Made by a program: the position numbers and the translations under genes. The notes under the pieces were generated by a model, which saw only the letters and a list, made by a program, of their open reading frames with translations, was not told the origin of the DNA and searched no databases. Shown here piece by piece: positions 1-16,000 of a stretch of DNA of 64,000 bases; position 1 is the first letter of the stretch, and each line of letters starts with the position of its first letter. The DNA is from Oscarella lobularis. Lineage: Eukaryota; Porifera; Homoscleromorpha; Homosclerophorida; Oscarellidae. The stretch covers positions 2,666,001 to 2,730,000 of the forward strand of contig NC_089177.1 in NCBI RefSeq assembly GCF_947507565.1, written 5' to 3'.

Positions 1-3000
1 ATTCTCAGAACCTACTTTAAATGTGTCAAGGAGAGACTGAAGGCCGGCAATGAACTGCTGAACGAAAGGATCGCTGATCTCGTAATTTCCAAACTGTTCC
101 TAAAAGCAAAAAATTCTCTAACAGACGTACAGGTCAACGTATGTCCTTACGTCGTTGATGTTGTGACTGACGGACAAGAAGGCATCTATCATGGGCTTCA
201 GACGAGGCGCTACAGCCGACAAACACAGTTGACTGATTCCCCACTGTGACGTGCAAAATCGTTATCCTCTCTGATCCCCCACGGAAAAGGGAAGCTTACA
301 GTGAGCAAGTCTTTGAATGCAGACGCCGCGGACGCGAGATCAGAAAGGCAGCTCTACAGACAAAACGCCCTATTAAAGGGCGTGCGTCCAAGGAAGGCAT
401 TTCCTCCTCACTCCAACTTTTGCCTTCGCTTGTTCGCCCACTTGAGCAAGTAACGCAGAACAATCAACCTTGAAAAAATAGTCAAAGTGCGTTGACCAAT
501 CGTACTGTGAACAAACCTCGAGATCCTGCTTCAATTTCCTTATATTGCTCGTGCTCGATTCCACGTTATTCAGCGTCACCTTGAAACGAGAGTGTCAGCC
601 GCACGACAAGGAGATCATCTCGTCTAAAATCCTCGTTACCAAAAATGCTAGACGACTAGCTTTTACGTCACTCGAAGACGTCTGCAGTTTGCCCTGCAGA
701 ACACCGCTAAAATCAATCCTAATGTGATAAATCATCACGTAGTTATCCAAAACTTTCTCTTCTACTACTACTACCCTTTGGATGGAAAACCGCCCTGTAG
801 TCTTTCTTCAAGAACCTCTTTGTAATCATGAACGAGCAACGAACTGGCATATAAAAACACTCTCTAGGTACTTTATAAAGGATAATAACACTCACTTCGC
901 GTGATTGAGCATGGCACAGACGCAATCGACGCTTGAGCTCGAAACGGCTCGCCTTTACAAAAACGATTCTACGATGGATCGCATTTGCAACTCTATTCCC
1001 TTCTCACCGGACGCTTTTCTGTATGATAAAAAAGACGTCATCGACTATGCTTGATGTGTATGAACCCGATTCCAATTCAGCGGACGTATCCAAGTGAACA
1101 GCCTATATGAGAGAACGTTCTCTCGGGCGACTCGGACGAAGGAGAAGGAGACTGACCTTCAAAAAGCTTTCCCTCATAAAGTAGTCTTCCACAGAAATGT
1201 ATTCCCCGCTGAGTTGCTATTATGACACATTTGACTAGCCAATGTGAATACAGAACACCTTCCGAGTTACCTGCATTGTAACGCTCAGTTGACTTTCCTG
1301 TATCATTTTCTCTAAAACTGCCGCAGTATCTAACGAAACATTAGAGATGATTTTTCTTAGATGCTCTAAGTCAGATACCTTTGAGCGTCTCTTCCTGAGC
1401 CAGAACGTCGAGATCGGCCTGTCAAGCACAAATAATAGCCAAAGTGTTTTCCCTTTCCGCCTACGTCTAATTTACCGCTATGCGTCTTCTCAGGAATCTG
1501 AGGTAGAGCTCGCTTCTCGCACTGCACATAGTCATTTCGGATAATAGAATGTCGAGTTCTTTGGGTTGGATTCTAAAACGAAAATAAGCGCCAGATGATT
1601 AGCTCTATTTTCGGCCTTACTTTGCCGCTGTTGTTATTCGTCCACTGTACGCAAGTCGAACTTCCTGAAGCTACAGCAGACCACTTATGACGGAGCAACT
1701 TTAAGTCCTCGGCCTTACTTTCCGATCTAAATGTCTCTCTTCTCGAAACTGCGTCACAATTGCCGACACTTGAACATCGCACTCGACCTGCGGAGAAAAT
1801 CCAAAAATCGACACTGGAGATTCAATTTTTTCGTTCTCACCTGCAGAGACTTTACAAGCGGAAGCATTTTCCCTGGGCCGTAGTACGTTTCGACAAGCGG
1901 CTGACGGCTCTCCACGAGACGTGCAATATCTTCGAAGAGATAGGTCAGCACGTCGGCATAGACAACGCCCGCTCTGTCTCCTACTTAGAAAAGTCCTCGT
2001 TTCTTTTCTCTATCTCTTACGACGCACACGTACCTTGAACGTTTTCAGCATTTCGCAAATGCGCCTTGGCCGAAGACGAAATCTGAAAAGGACTTGCATT
2101 AAAATCTCATAGAAGGGCCCCTTCCATTTCACCTTCGTTCTCAGATACGAGGAAAACTTCTCCATGCCTTCGTACTGCAGATTGAGCAAAGGAAAAATTT
2201 TGAAAAACCTAAAAGGTTATATACAATTTTTCCCCCTTGCATTTTCAGCCCATATACCGTTCAATGCTCGCTCCGTCTTCCTCCCCCACCGCCAGATCAA
2301 ACTTCTCCGCCACTATATACTTCAACTGTTTCTCGGCGTCGCGCAACAGAGCAAACGCTCCGCCGATGCCGCTACCTTTTATTAGTCAAAAATATCGATA
2401 TCGTCATTTTCGAACGTGTGCCGTCACACCTTCGGCCGCGTCCACGGCCGTCTCCTTCAGCACGTTTTCATCCAGAGCCAAGTAGCGATGTACGTGAGCG
2501 GCCGCCTGCTCGTAGTCCTCTCGTTCCATAGCCGTTTGCACGCCTTCGACGCAACTCTGCGCGCAGACAAGATAAGTCGTCGAAAAAAAGAGATCCCTGA
2601 TGGCCATAGAGGTGTCCTACTCTTAAATCTAACACGTCGTCGACGCGTCCCATCGCTTCGTGAACTCGATTCTAGGTAAAGGTTTTTTTTTCGGTTCCTT
2701 CTCGTCTTTCTTCGGTTTACCTTTGCCAGGTCTAAAATTTTCACTTTTCGGCTCACTCTTTCGGCGAGTTCGCTCGTTCGAGAAGCTGTTGTCGCTAGAT
2801 TTCGCGATTCTCGACGAGCGTCGTCGAGTTTGGGCCTTGGACGGGGCTCGGGTCTTCTTTGCAATGAATTTCTCGTCGAATGGCTTACATTTGTCTTTGC
2901 AAGTCGATGAATTGACTTTCTAGCTGCACGTTGCGGTCGAGCAATTGGTCGAGTTCCGTTTTGACGCGAATCTGGTAGGAGAAACGTCGAAGTTCCTCAA

Positions 3001-3109
3001 AGGGAGCTCCAGTCGCAAGACAAACCTCCTGATTTGCTAGCCAGACAAGCGCCTTCTGCACGTCGTCAATATTGTCGAGCTGAGAAAGGTCGACGTTGGC
3101 GAAATCCAT
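1..3109 (-). CDS. COG4: Conserved oligomeric Golgi complex subunit 4 (3' end off the window)
   Basis: COG4 is a lobe A subunit of the COG tethering complex, which captures retrograde vesicles at the Golgi. The start is the ATG at 3109-3107 ([16 protein letters not shown]). The first exon ends in a split codon near 2892 and continues across a roughly 53-bp intron into a segment ending KVKILDLAK. Next come RVDDVLDLR, then [20 protein letters not shown] with HRYLALD (around 2500-2600), then [20 protein letters not shown] (around 1860-1950), then [19 protein letters not shown] and a following exon with EQAKAKV (around 420-580), and finally [19 protein letters not shown] at the left edge. These blocks follow vertebrate COG4 in order. 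The C-terminal part lies beyond base 1. The gene is read in the same direction as VPS35, about 316 bp upstream of its start. Confidence 0.93.
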
Positions 3110-3425
3110 CGTGTTCCACTTTCAAATAGGCAAATAATCACGTGATACCATGCTATGTATTTCGGTCACCCATCAGACTTTGGGAAGCCCTTTCTCCCAA
3201 CTCCCCAAATGTGCGCACGCTGATGTACACCACAATCAATAAAACACAACCACAACTCTAAGTTCTCACAATAACAGCACTACTAGTAGCATAGGGGGGA
3301 AAGAGGAAGCCTTCGCCAGGACTATTGCCAATGAAAAATATAAAACAAAGCTAATTGAGCGACAGCATGCAACGTCTCGTGAATCAACCCACACCAGACA
3401 AGAGAAAAGAAAATGTACTACAACA

Positions 3426-6860
<3,435 letters not shown>

Positions 6861-7793
6861 GATGCTCTTTGTCCGGGAAAGTCGTTCGCGTCTCGTGACT
6901 CCGCCACGTGTTGTCGAATATGATGAATAGTTTTGTAGGCACATGAAAGATGTGCAAGTTCACTAAAACTTGTTGGCGGCGTTTTGCTCTAATTCTTTTG
7001 GTAGTTAGGAATAAGCTGGCATTTCAGTTTCGGTTGCCTCTTCCATACATCACTTTCGGTTTCAACAGGAACTGTCTAGGCAAACAAACTTTCTTCCTGG
7101 TACAGTAAAGAGCTAAAAGCATGCATATTTTTTAGACTGCAATACAATATGTACTGTATATTAGTATTTCTTTTTCCGGCCTGTTTATCAGCAGCGTCTC
7201 AAGCTCAACAGGCCAACCTCTGTATACCTGCCTACTGCGACCACTTTTCTTGGCACGGATTGTTTCTTGTGTACCTCTATAAAGCGACCACCTGTCTAAC
7301 GCGACCAGCGACCACGATTTTTTGAACGAAGAGCCTGCTCGCCTGTTGCTGGGCCGCGCCTGTTGCTGGGCCGCGCCTGTTGGGCCTCGCCTGTTGCGGG
7401 GCCCCAAATTTTTTTGGTTTTTGTTTGGCGTGAATTTTCGTTTCGATCACGTTCATTTCTTGCGAAGCGGAAAATTTCTTTCCGATCATTCGTGTTCAAT
7501 CGTTGTTGAACGTGAATTTTCTTTCTGATCATTTTCGCTTGTTGCGGGCCCTCGCCTTTTGCGGGGCCTCGCCTGTTGCGGGGGCCGCGCCTGTTGCGTC
7601 GCCTCAAATTTTTTGTTTTTGTTTGGCGTGAATTTTCGTTCCGATCACGTTCATTTCTTGCGAAGCGGAAAATTTACAACAGGCCAAAATACACATAGGT
7701 TTGATTTTTTATTTCCGGCACAGATAGGCACAGATGACTCATTCGCGCGTAGCAATCACGTGGCATTTTGACTGTCCCGGCTATATCTTCGTA
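6861..7793. repeat. Repeat-rich spacer between VPS35 and SYS1
   Basis: This is the divergent intergenic region of VPS35 and SYS1. From about 7340 to 7610 it is dominated by short GC-rich units of the type GCCTCGCCTGTTGCGGGG and GGCCGCGCCTGTTGCTGG. A roughly 58-bp AT-richer unit beginning TTTTGTTTGGCGTGAATTTT occurs twice, at 7419-7477 and 7617-7675, with one obvious mismatch. The stretch around 7210-7315 (CCTCTGTATACCTGCC, CCTCTATAAAGCGACCACC) resembles the ends of pogo/Tigger-type DNA transposons; that is a guess from memory. Open frames across it encode only repetitive Gly/Pro/Arg/Gln peptides and I do not regard them as genes. Confidence 0.6.
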
Positions 7794-8429
7794 ATGCCTG
7801 GCTTTCGTACTTACGTGTGGGATCCCGTTCTGCTAATCGCTCAAATAGCGGCCATGCAGTCGATTTTCTACGTCGGTTTGGGCTTCTGGTGTTTACTTCT
7901 TGACAAAATGCTGGGAATAGAGAAGAATTTGGATCAAATTCTATCGTCGCAGGTGCGATCGCCCCCTTTTACGATTCGAAATCGAAATTTTGGCCACATT
8001 AGGAAGCGAGCTTTTCGACGGGACGCCCGACTATACTCGCTTTCGCACTCAACTGCCTTCCGAGGTACATACGATATCTTGTGACGTAAAAGCGTAATAA
8101 TAAAGGTTCCCTTACGCGTGTACACAGTGCCATTGGCTTGCAGTTCATAGTCGGACGATCGAAACAGGTGAGTGACGTCGTCGACGTGGACTCGTGCTCA
8201 TAGTTTGGTCTCTTAGTGCCTCGATTTTGTTGCTACGATTCTGATCTTTCATCTCATCGTCACGACCGCCTATTCGTCGTTCCCGTTCAATTGGACCTGG
8301 TGGGCGTTGCAGATCGTCTGCGTAATTGTGACGACTCTTCTCGGCGAGTATTTCTGCATGAGAGTCGAGATGTCCACAATTCCGGTCACCTTTGCCACGG
8401 CTACGAAACAACAATCTCCTGACGTGTAA
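7794..8429 (+). CDS. SYS1: SYS1 Golgi trafficking membrane protein
   Basis: SYS1 is a small four-pass membrane protein that recruits the ARFRP1/Arl3 GTPase to the trans-Golgi. The start MPGFRTYVWDPVLLIAQIAA (ATG at 7794) matches the family opening, a tyrosine-valine-tryptophan-aspartate motif before the first membrane helix. Exon 1 continues through LDQILSSQ to the donor near 7951. A second short exon gives LFDGTPDYTRFRTQLPSE, a third AIGLQFIVGRSKQ, and the last CLDFVATILIFHLIVTTAYS, a tryptophan-rich helix and LLGEYFCMRVEMSTIPV, ending at TAA 8427-8429. Length and helix number fit the family. It lies head-to-head with VPS35. Confidence 0.93.
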
Positions 8430-8780
8430 CGAAGAATAACTTACAGTAGAAAGAAGGTGCCGTCTCGTTGCGCTCCAATTGATTGGGTTGTTGAGACATC
8501 CCAGCTCTTTTTATGACATCGATTAGCAAATAAAAGAGTTAGGAGCTGTGGTGACGTCAATGACTTTAATTAAACTACTCTAATTATTCTTGTATTATTT
8601 TGGATATATTTGGTAATTGATTCAGATAATGAATGAAGTTCAACATACTAGAGAAATAAATTTAGTCTCGCGCGCACAGAGAAACCTCACCTCTTTTTAC
8701 CTGTTTGTCTTGTGTGCAAGGGGTCTTGCAATTTCTGTGAGAGTGATACATCCTTCTATAAATCCAAAGTGCTCTCACAT
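8430..8780. other. Intergenic spacer between SYS1 and carboxypeptidase copy A
   Basis: This convergent gap is AT-rich, with a run TTTAATTAAACTACTCTAAT near 8563. It presumably holds the 3' untranslated regions of both neighbours. I see no open frame or repeat in it. Confidence 0.5.
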
Positions 8781-10215
8781 TTAGAATCTTTTGTCATTGA
8801 TAAATCGTTCAAACATTGCATACGCTCGTACTGGCTTGTACTGAGGAACCATGTGACCCGAATCCTGGACGGTGAGAAACGTGAATCGATTGACGTCGTA
8901 CGTGGTCACGTAGCCGGCGACCTGATCGTCAACGGTCCAAGGTCTCCACGACTCTTTGACGGGAAGACCGAGTCCCGACGTCCAATCCTCGTTGTCCGTA
9001 TAGGGCACGCAGGCGTCAACGTTTCCATTGTAGATCAGAGTTCGATACGTTCGAATCAGAGTCGGATAAATGGGCAGAAGAGACGGCACGGTTGGCTGAT
9101 AGCCAAGAGATTTACATGCTTTCCACTTCCCAATGTCGGCTTCAGACTTGGCGTGAAGAGCTCGTCTCACAGCGGGACTATTGAGATACACCGACGCGAC
9201 ACTACCGTCGAAGCACCCTTCCAAACCGGCCTCCAAAATAACGCTGTCCTCGCGCAGTGGCACTGGAAAAACGACGTCCTCATCGACAGCCTTTCTCCTG
9301 CACGGCCGATAAATATCATAAATATTCAATCTCCCTGCTTTTCTCAGAGCCATCTTGACTTCAGTGTGACACGCAACCGATGTCCCATAGTACCCCGATC
9401 CACACGCAGCAAGCAGTCCGGCGTGCACTGAGTCACTGATCAACCCATGACCGTACATAAATTCAAGTCGATAGTGATTGGCTATGGCTCCGCCGGCACA
9501 CACGCCTACCTTCGAGCCTATACAGCCATTACCCACCATGAATCCTTTCAAATTGATTCGGTTCGAGATGTGGGATTTTTCGTTTTGAAGTCGAATTGCG
9601 TCGACGAGCATGGGGACGTATATGCCGGCGTACGATTCGCCGGTTACGTAGAAATCGCGATCTCCACCGTACTCTGGATAAGCGGCGAAAAAGGCGTTGA
9701 GAAAATGAAGATTTTCTTCTGCCGTTTGCGTATCATTTATAGCATAGTTTCTGCCTTCTGACGAGTACGAATATCCGACGCCGACAGGCGACTCGAGGAA
9801 TATGACGTTCGCAATTTTGCACCACGTATTCGGATTTCGTACTAATGTGGGACGGGAAGCGTTGTTTTCAAAGTGAAGGGGTCCCTGGAGGAAAAATCAC
9901 TGTACACTAAAGAGAGAGCGCCGTCCTTATAAAAGAATCTGTGTGTTTTACCTGTTCGTAAAAGTATCCATAGAGAGAGCTACATCCCGGTCCGCCGTTG
10001 AGCCAGAGAACGAGCGGATCGGTCGACGGGCTGCTTTCGCTTTCGACAAACCAGTAGAAAAGAAAGCGAGTGTTTTCGTCGTCGACGGGAAGGTAGCCGC
10101 TGTATTGGCGACTCGGCAGGGCGCCTTCCCAGCCAGGAAGCGATTTGATTTCGACGGCGGCACAAGCTAGAAAGACGTTCGTTGCAACGAAAGCGCAGGA
10201 GAGCCAAAAGAGCAT
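8781..10215 (-). CDS. Secreted/lysosomal serine carboxypeptidase (S10), copy A
   Basis: This is a peptidase family S10 enzyme (cathepsin A / plant carboxypeptidase-like) that removes C-terminal residues. The start is the ATG at 10215, opening a hydrophobic signal peptide ([19 protein letters not shown]). Then come [17 protein letters not shown], the oxyanion/substrate loop [12 protein letters not shown] and, after an intron around 9890-9952, [20 protein letters not shown], and the nucleophile motif GESYAG. The catalytic Asp lies in [17 protein letters not shown] and the catalytic His in [11 protein letters not shown], so the triad is complete. The stop is at 8783-8781. It is a tandem paralogue of copy B immediately upstream and shares its intron position; compared with copy B it lacks a few residues just before LVRNPNTWC. 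Confidence 0.93.
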
Positions 10216-10348
10216 CTTCTCACAGCAGAAAGGCGACGAACTATTGAAGTGCCTGTGGACAACTCGCACACGCCCGTATAGCCACGCCTAAAATACATAC
10301 ACATGACATACATACATACGGCAAATAACGTGCGTACAAAACTTTGAG

Positions 10349-12048
10349 TTAAAACTCCTGGTTCTTGATGAATCGCTCAAACATCGCATAGGCTTGGACT
10401 GGCCTATATTGAGGAACCATGTGACCGGCACCAGAAACGGTGAGAAACGTGAATCCATTCTCATTGTACGTCGTCACATAGCCGGCGACCTGCTCGTCGA
10501 CGAGCCAAGGTCTCCACGGCTCCTTGACAGAAAAACCGAGGCTCGACGTCCACTCTTCATTGTCCGTATAGGGAACGCAGGCGTCGACGTTTCCATTGTA
10601 TATCAAAGTGCGATAGGTTCGAATCAGAGTCGGATAGAAGGTGAGCACGGAGTCGATCGTTCGCTCGTACCCAAACATCTTACACATTTTCCACTTTCCA
10701 ATATCAGCTTCGGGCATCATGTGAAGCGCCTTTCTCACTTCCTCGTTATTGAGATAGACGGTCGCGACGCCGGCGTCGATGCAATCGGTCAAGCCGACTC
10801 GCTTCACGACGTCGTCGTCGCGAAGCAGCACGGGAAAGACGCGATTCTCGTCGTCGAAATTATTAACGCACGGCGCGTAGATATCGTAAATATTGATTGA
10901 GCCGGCTCGACTCACGGCCGACTGCAATTCCTCGCGACACGTGAACGCCGTCCCGTTGTAATGGGGTCCGCACGCCTGGAGCAGTTTCACGTTCACTTCC
11001 TCGCTGATCAATCCGTGACCGTACATGAAGGGAATTCGATAGGGATTGCCGTCGGCGCACACGCCCACCTTGTTGCCCGTGCATCCATTGCCGACGAGGA
11101 ATCCCTTCAAGTTGATTCGCATCGACGGGGATTTCTCGTTTTGAATTCGAATTGCGTCGACGAGCATGGGGATATAGATTCCGGCGTACGATTCGCCGCT
11201 GATGTAGAAATCTCGATTGCCGCCGTATTCCGGATAGGCGGCAAAGAAGGCGTCGAGAAAGCGAAGATTTTCTTCCGCCGTTCTCGTGTCGTTTGTCGCG
11301 AGATCGCTCTCGCCTTTTGTCGAGTACGAATATCCGACGCCGACGGGCGACTCGAGGAAAATCATGTTGGCCATTTTGCACCACGTGTTCGGATTTCGTA
11401 CGAGCTTGGGATTGGGGATGGACGGATCGTTGCTCTCAAAGTGCAACGGGCCCTAGAGAAAAACAAACCTTGACTCTCTCTCTAATAATACTTGCAACTT
11501 CGTAAAAACTAATTGAGTTAGAAAAATTGAAAGAAACCTTTAGAAAATCGAAAGAGGTAATTATAAAAACGAAAGGTTCTGATCCACTTTCGAGCAAACG
11601 ACTCCGAAATTTATTCAAATTAATTAAAAGAGACTTTGTACCAACAGAGGGATTAATTAGATAAGTAAATAGTTTGGAAGGGAAGTGGTTGGTACTCAAG
11701 CATCCCCCCCGAAAGGAAATTGAAAGCTCCACTCCCACCAGTATATGTAGTCCGTGGCGGTTTTTTGCTCACCTGTTCGTAGAAATAACCGTCGAGGGAA
11801 CTGCACCCGGGCCCGCCATTGAGCCAGAGAACGAGCGGATCGGTCGACGGACTGCCTTCGCTTTCGACGAACCAGTAGTGAAGAAAGCGAGATTTTTCTT
11901 CGTTGACGGGAAGATAGCCGCTGTATTGGCGACTCGGCAAAGCGCCTTCCCAGCCAGGAAGCGACGTGATTTCGTCTTCTTCAATGGCGGCGCTCACGAG
12001 GAGAGCGTTCGTGACGAGGAGAGCGAGGGAGAGCATTTCTGGTCTCAC
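10349..12048 (-). CDS. Secreted/lysosomal serine carboxypeptidase (S10), copy B
   Basis: This is the second S10 serine carboxypeptidase, closely similar to copy A along its whole length. The first exon (from ATG 12048, or an inner Met at 12036) encodes a signal peptide ([17 protein letters not shown]), then [20 protein letters not shown] and [20 protein letters not shown]. An intron of roughly 320 bp, long for this locus, separates it from the second exon, which begins with [16 protein letters not shown]. That exon holds the nucleophile motif GESYAG, the Asp motif [16 protein letters not shown] and the His motif [11 protein letters not shown], and stops at 10351-10349. All catalytic residues are present. 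It is divergent from the AIRIM-like gene across about 90 bp. Confidence 0.94.
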
Positions 12049-12138
12049 AGTCGCAGAGGAAATTGAATGAAATGACTCACGTCATGTGAAAGTCATGAGA
12101 GGCATGGAACACGTGATCAAAATATCCCGGAGGCTCCG

Positions 12139-12953
12139 ATGGAGCACGGAGATTGCTTCTCGTTGCTGCTACCGTCTCTTCGAACGGCGCAGGATCAAGT
12201 GGAGCTGTGGAAAGTGACTGAAGTTGAGTCGGAAGGCTTGATCGAATTGCTGTGTGCTGCCTGCGATCGCCTGCGCGCCGTTCTGAACGCAAACGATCAA
12301 ACTTGGGGAGCATTGGCGGGATTTCCCGATCTGCCTCGACTTGTGGCGAATAAGCAGAGAAAATCAATTGAGACGCTGATGAAGGGCCTACGGCACAGCA
12401 TGTCAGTCGTCCTTACATTGTATCTCAATGCATCTACTCACTGTGACTCAGGGAAACTTTTCAGTGCGTTCGAGACGAAATTTTGCAGCAGTACAAACGC
12501 TCTTTATCCATTGTGTTTGACGATCTTTCTGGTGAGCTTGAAATTTGGAATCCCTTGCACGCTGATGATGTTTTCAGGTCAACTGAGTAAAGACGAAATT
12601 ATGACGTCGACGCCTTTTCGACCTTCGATTCATTGTGTGCTTCAGCTTCTTTCGGAACTGAACGAACATCTGTCTTCTGAATATCCAAGAACGATTAATT
12701 AATTAATTAAATGATTTTTGCAAGCATTGTCCTTAGCCTTGATTTCACGGCGGAAAGGAAACGTCTTCTTTTGTCTGCTTTCGTTTATGAAGACAGCAGC
12801 AGTACACTTCGAGAGGAGTGGAACAGCACTAGACTACAAGAGAAGATAAAAGGTGGTAATTAATAAATTAATTGATCAATTAATTAATGCTGTCTTTTTT
12901 TCCAAGCTGCTGTTCAACTGATGAGATTTTCTACAAGCTTAGAAACGCGGTAG
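12139..12953 (+). CDS. AIRIM/C1orf109-like ribosome biogenesis factor
   Basis: The translation resembles human C1orf109 (AIRIM), a factor that works with the SPATA5 ATPase on recycling of pre-60S factors. Exon 1 from ATG 12139 gives an N-terminal helix with EGLIELLCAACDRLRAVLNA, then GFPDLPRLVANKQRKSIETL, equivalent to the FPDL...RL..KQ block of the human protein. Later exons give ETFQCVRDEILQQYKRSLS, then PFRPSIHCVLQLLSELNEHL, then LDFTAERKRLLLSAFVYEDS and EEWNSTRLQEKIK. The last exon ends LMRFSTSLETR with TAG at 12951-12953. The match is by short conserved blocks and similar length (about 200 residues), so the family call is likely but not certain. It is convergent with DHX35, 56 bp apart. 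Confidence 0.72.
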
Positions 12954-13009
12954 ATCCTACGAATAAAGGCGTTTATTTTCGTAGTCTGTAGTTGTGCATT
13001 TTTCATTGG

Positions 13010-16000
13010 TCAGAACAATTTTGCTCGCTTTGCAGCCAACTCATTAACCTAGATTTTTAGTATCAAAATACATTGAAGAGATGCGCTCTAAATTGAAATT
13101 CGTACCGTGCCGTATTCGTAGTAGTGAGGAGCCAATTCGTAGAGCCACTCCGGCTCAATCTAAAATGACGACTATTACAGTTAGTGCCTCAGGCCGCTTG
13201 TCTCTTCTCACCACTGTTATGTCTCTCATAAAATCCTTTGAAGTCTGAACGACTTCGTGAAAGACAACCCTGACAAAAAAGGATAGTCAACTGGCTGGCT
13301 AGTCGTACAGGTTACAGTACCAGCGTGGCGCTTTTTCGGTATATAAAACAGACGACGGATGGATATCTAGTGGATGATCATCGCGAATTGTCCTGAAGGG
13401 AAAAACATCTAATAAATTAGCTCCTTTCGTTCTTCCATTTACCGGTACGTTCCACTTGCATGTAGACGAGCCGCATTGGCAAAAAATCCGGCAACGATGC
13501 ATCTCTGAATAGGCTCAGCGTCCTCTACATTACGACATGGTACAGAGTGCAAAGGCATGCTCTTTCTTGGTTACCATCCGTGGCGCACATTCTCACTTTG
13601 AAGCGTTTTAATGTTCGTTTAAGCTGTTCCCTTATATCAACAGCGCGTAATAAAGCTAGAAGAGAGAAATTCTCCGATGCTGCAATACACAATCAAGAAC
13701 AATACCTCTGTAATTGAGAAAGTTGTCGTGGCAAAAACGGGTACTTTTTTGATGTTGCAGAAAAGCGTTGTAGACGTTCAACAACGTCATGTGATCACCT
13801 TCGTGGACGGAGAACTTAACTTTAGCCCGATCCTAATAAAGAAGATACTAAAAATAAACTTTTGTCAGTAATTATTTTCGTACTGCGGCTTTCTTTTTAT
13901 CAAACGGTGTTAGGAAGACGTTGTCGATCTGAAGCATTGCTGCTATTGTCAATATTTCCTCCGAACAACCGAAATCTCCTTGATGCAAAGCATCAGCCCC
14001 CGCTATCATTTCACGTCTACTCATTATTTCGTACCGGAAACAAGAAGCATTTTCGCAAACATGGGATGGAGGGGAAATTCAGACATTTGAAGACCGAGTG
14101 GATTAGTTAGGTTGCCAGCGTCATCAAGAGCTAATTCACAAAGTCAAGAATGTGCACATGTTTTCTTGACGTCGCGTACCTCCTAAGGCGTAGAGCAAAT
14201 CCAAGGCTCGGATCATTGATTTAGCTGGAGGTGGCTAAAAACACACAAAAAAAAGGGCTATAATATACGCAGGTGGGCAAAAGATGCGCGTACGGAAAGG
14301 AAGTTGAATCTCAGGACGTTGTCGATGCCGAGAGATTTAAGTTGAAGGACTACGGTAGCAAGATTGCTCCTACGCGTGGTGAAGACCCCTCTCTTTAACT
14401 CGTAAACAATTACGGAACTCGATAACGCTACCTTTGCATTTCAGGAACTGGGGCTTGAGGCAACTTCTTAAAATCTTTCTCTATATTAATTAAAAGGGTA
14501 CACGGTACGGTGAGCGATCCTACCCTCTATATAATAGAAAAAAAGCGCTTTACCTGTATAAAGTCTAAAGGCTTTGCCTATCAGAAAATGAACATACCAT
14601 CATCCCAAGAATTAATTGATCGTCCTGTTGCTTTACCTGAGCGAACTCTACCCGCTCTGCCTGCTCTCTGCTCAGCGGATGACTTGGCAACAGGAGTGAC
14701 TACGAGTGCCTCTAAATAAACAATTTTCCAATCACAGCTTTATTCATCTGTGGTGTCGGATATACCTAAACCATTCTCCGGATTATACGCTCGTATCTTG
14801 ACAAAACCACAGTCAATTACTAATAGAATGGTGACAGTAACGGTCCAAGATATTATAAAACATCATAAAGTAGTACCGTAAACGATTCCATTTATTGTAA
14901 TAGATGCTTCAGCTATATTTGTTGCTACCACAACCTGAACAGAAATGTAGACTCTCCTGCCTTCGAATTGCTAGTAAAATGCTTTCCAAACCTTCCTAGT
15001 GTCAGAAGGCGTTCTTCCAAATACTCTCATCTGCCGATGTGTGCGGATGTGTGCACATAAGAGGAGCACGTCAAAAAAAACAGTCATCTCACCTGCTCCG
15101 TCGCCGGCAATCCACCGTACATAGGCAAAGGCAGCAGTTTCGATGATTTGGACGGAAGATGCTTGGAAAGATCTCTAATGCAAAAACGTCAGAGGAAAAT
15201 GACTAGCACACACTTGCAGGTATAAGCTTGCCTTATTCTTGAGACTACCCTTTGCACTTCATCCTGAATCAGTAAAGAATTAAAACCAAGCGTTGCGCTA
15301 CGATATTAGGTCCCCTTGCCTGGCCAGTTACAAAAGCTAGCACATCACCAGGACTTTCCTCTTGATGAATAGCCCATATGGTAGTAACTATTGCCTTGAC
15401 ATAGTCAGGCGTAGGACTAAAAGTCAACGTATATAATTTTCTTTACGTTGCTTTTTTCCTCTACCAGTAGGTGTAATACACATTGACTGGAAACATTCTT
15501 CCTTCGACGGTCAATATTGACGCCGTATCTTGGCTATGTGAGGAGAAGAAATTGACGTCAGCGCTCTGTGTAGCGCTAATTCAAAATACTTGCCTTCGAT
15601 CAGACGTCGTATTTAGATTGAAAAAGTCCCGAAACATCTGAAACAGAGACAGAGATGCATCAGAGAAATGTAGAAGCACGCAAAATTGAATCTACTTCGG
15701 CATCCAAAGTTGCACTGGAAACAATCAGCCTAAGATCCTTACGCTTCTTCAGTATCTAAGAAACCGAGATGCCAGTGAAGAAATTGCACCAGTTCCTCCA
15801 ACGCACCTTTTTCAGCAGACCGGTTATGATATCAGTGTAGAGAGATCTCTCGTGAGCTTCATCCAGCATGATCACGCTAAACGAAATAATAAAGATCGAG
15901 TCTTCAAAGGTAAGGCCGAGTGTACCTGTATTTATTGAGCAACGGATCGGCCATCATCTCTCTAACAAGGAGTCCGTCCGTCATGAACTAAAATAAGAAA

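Noticed and set aside
10394-11473. Plus-strand frames of about 170 residues across the carboxypeptidases
   Set aside because: Antisense shadows of coding exons; the minus strand carries the S10 motifs.
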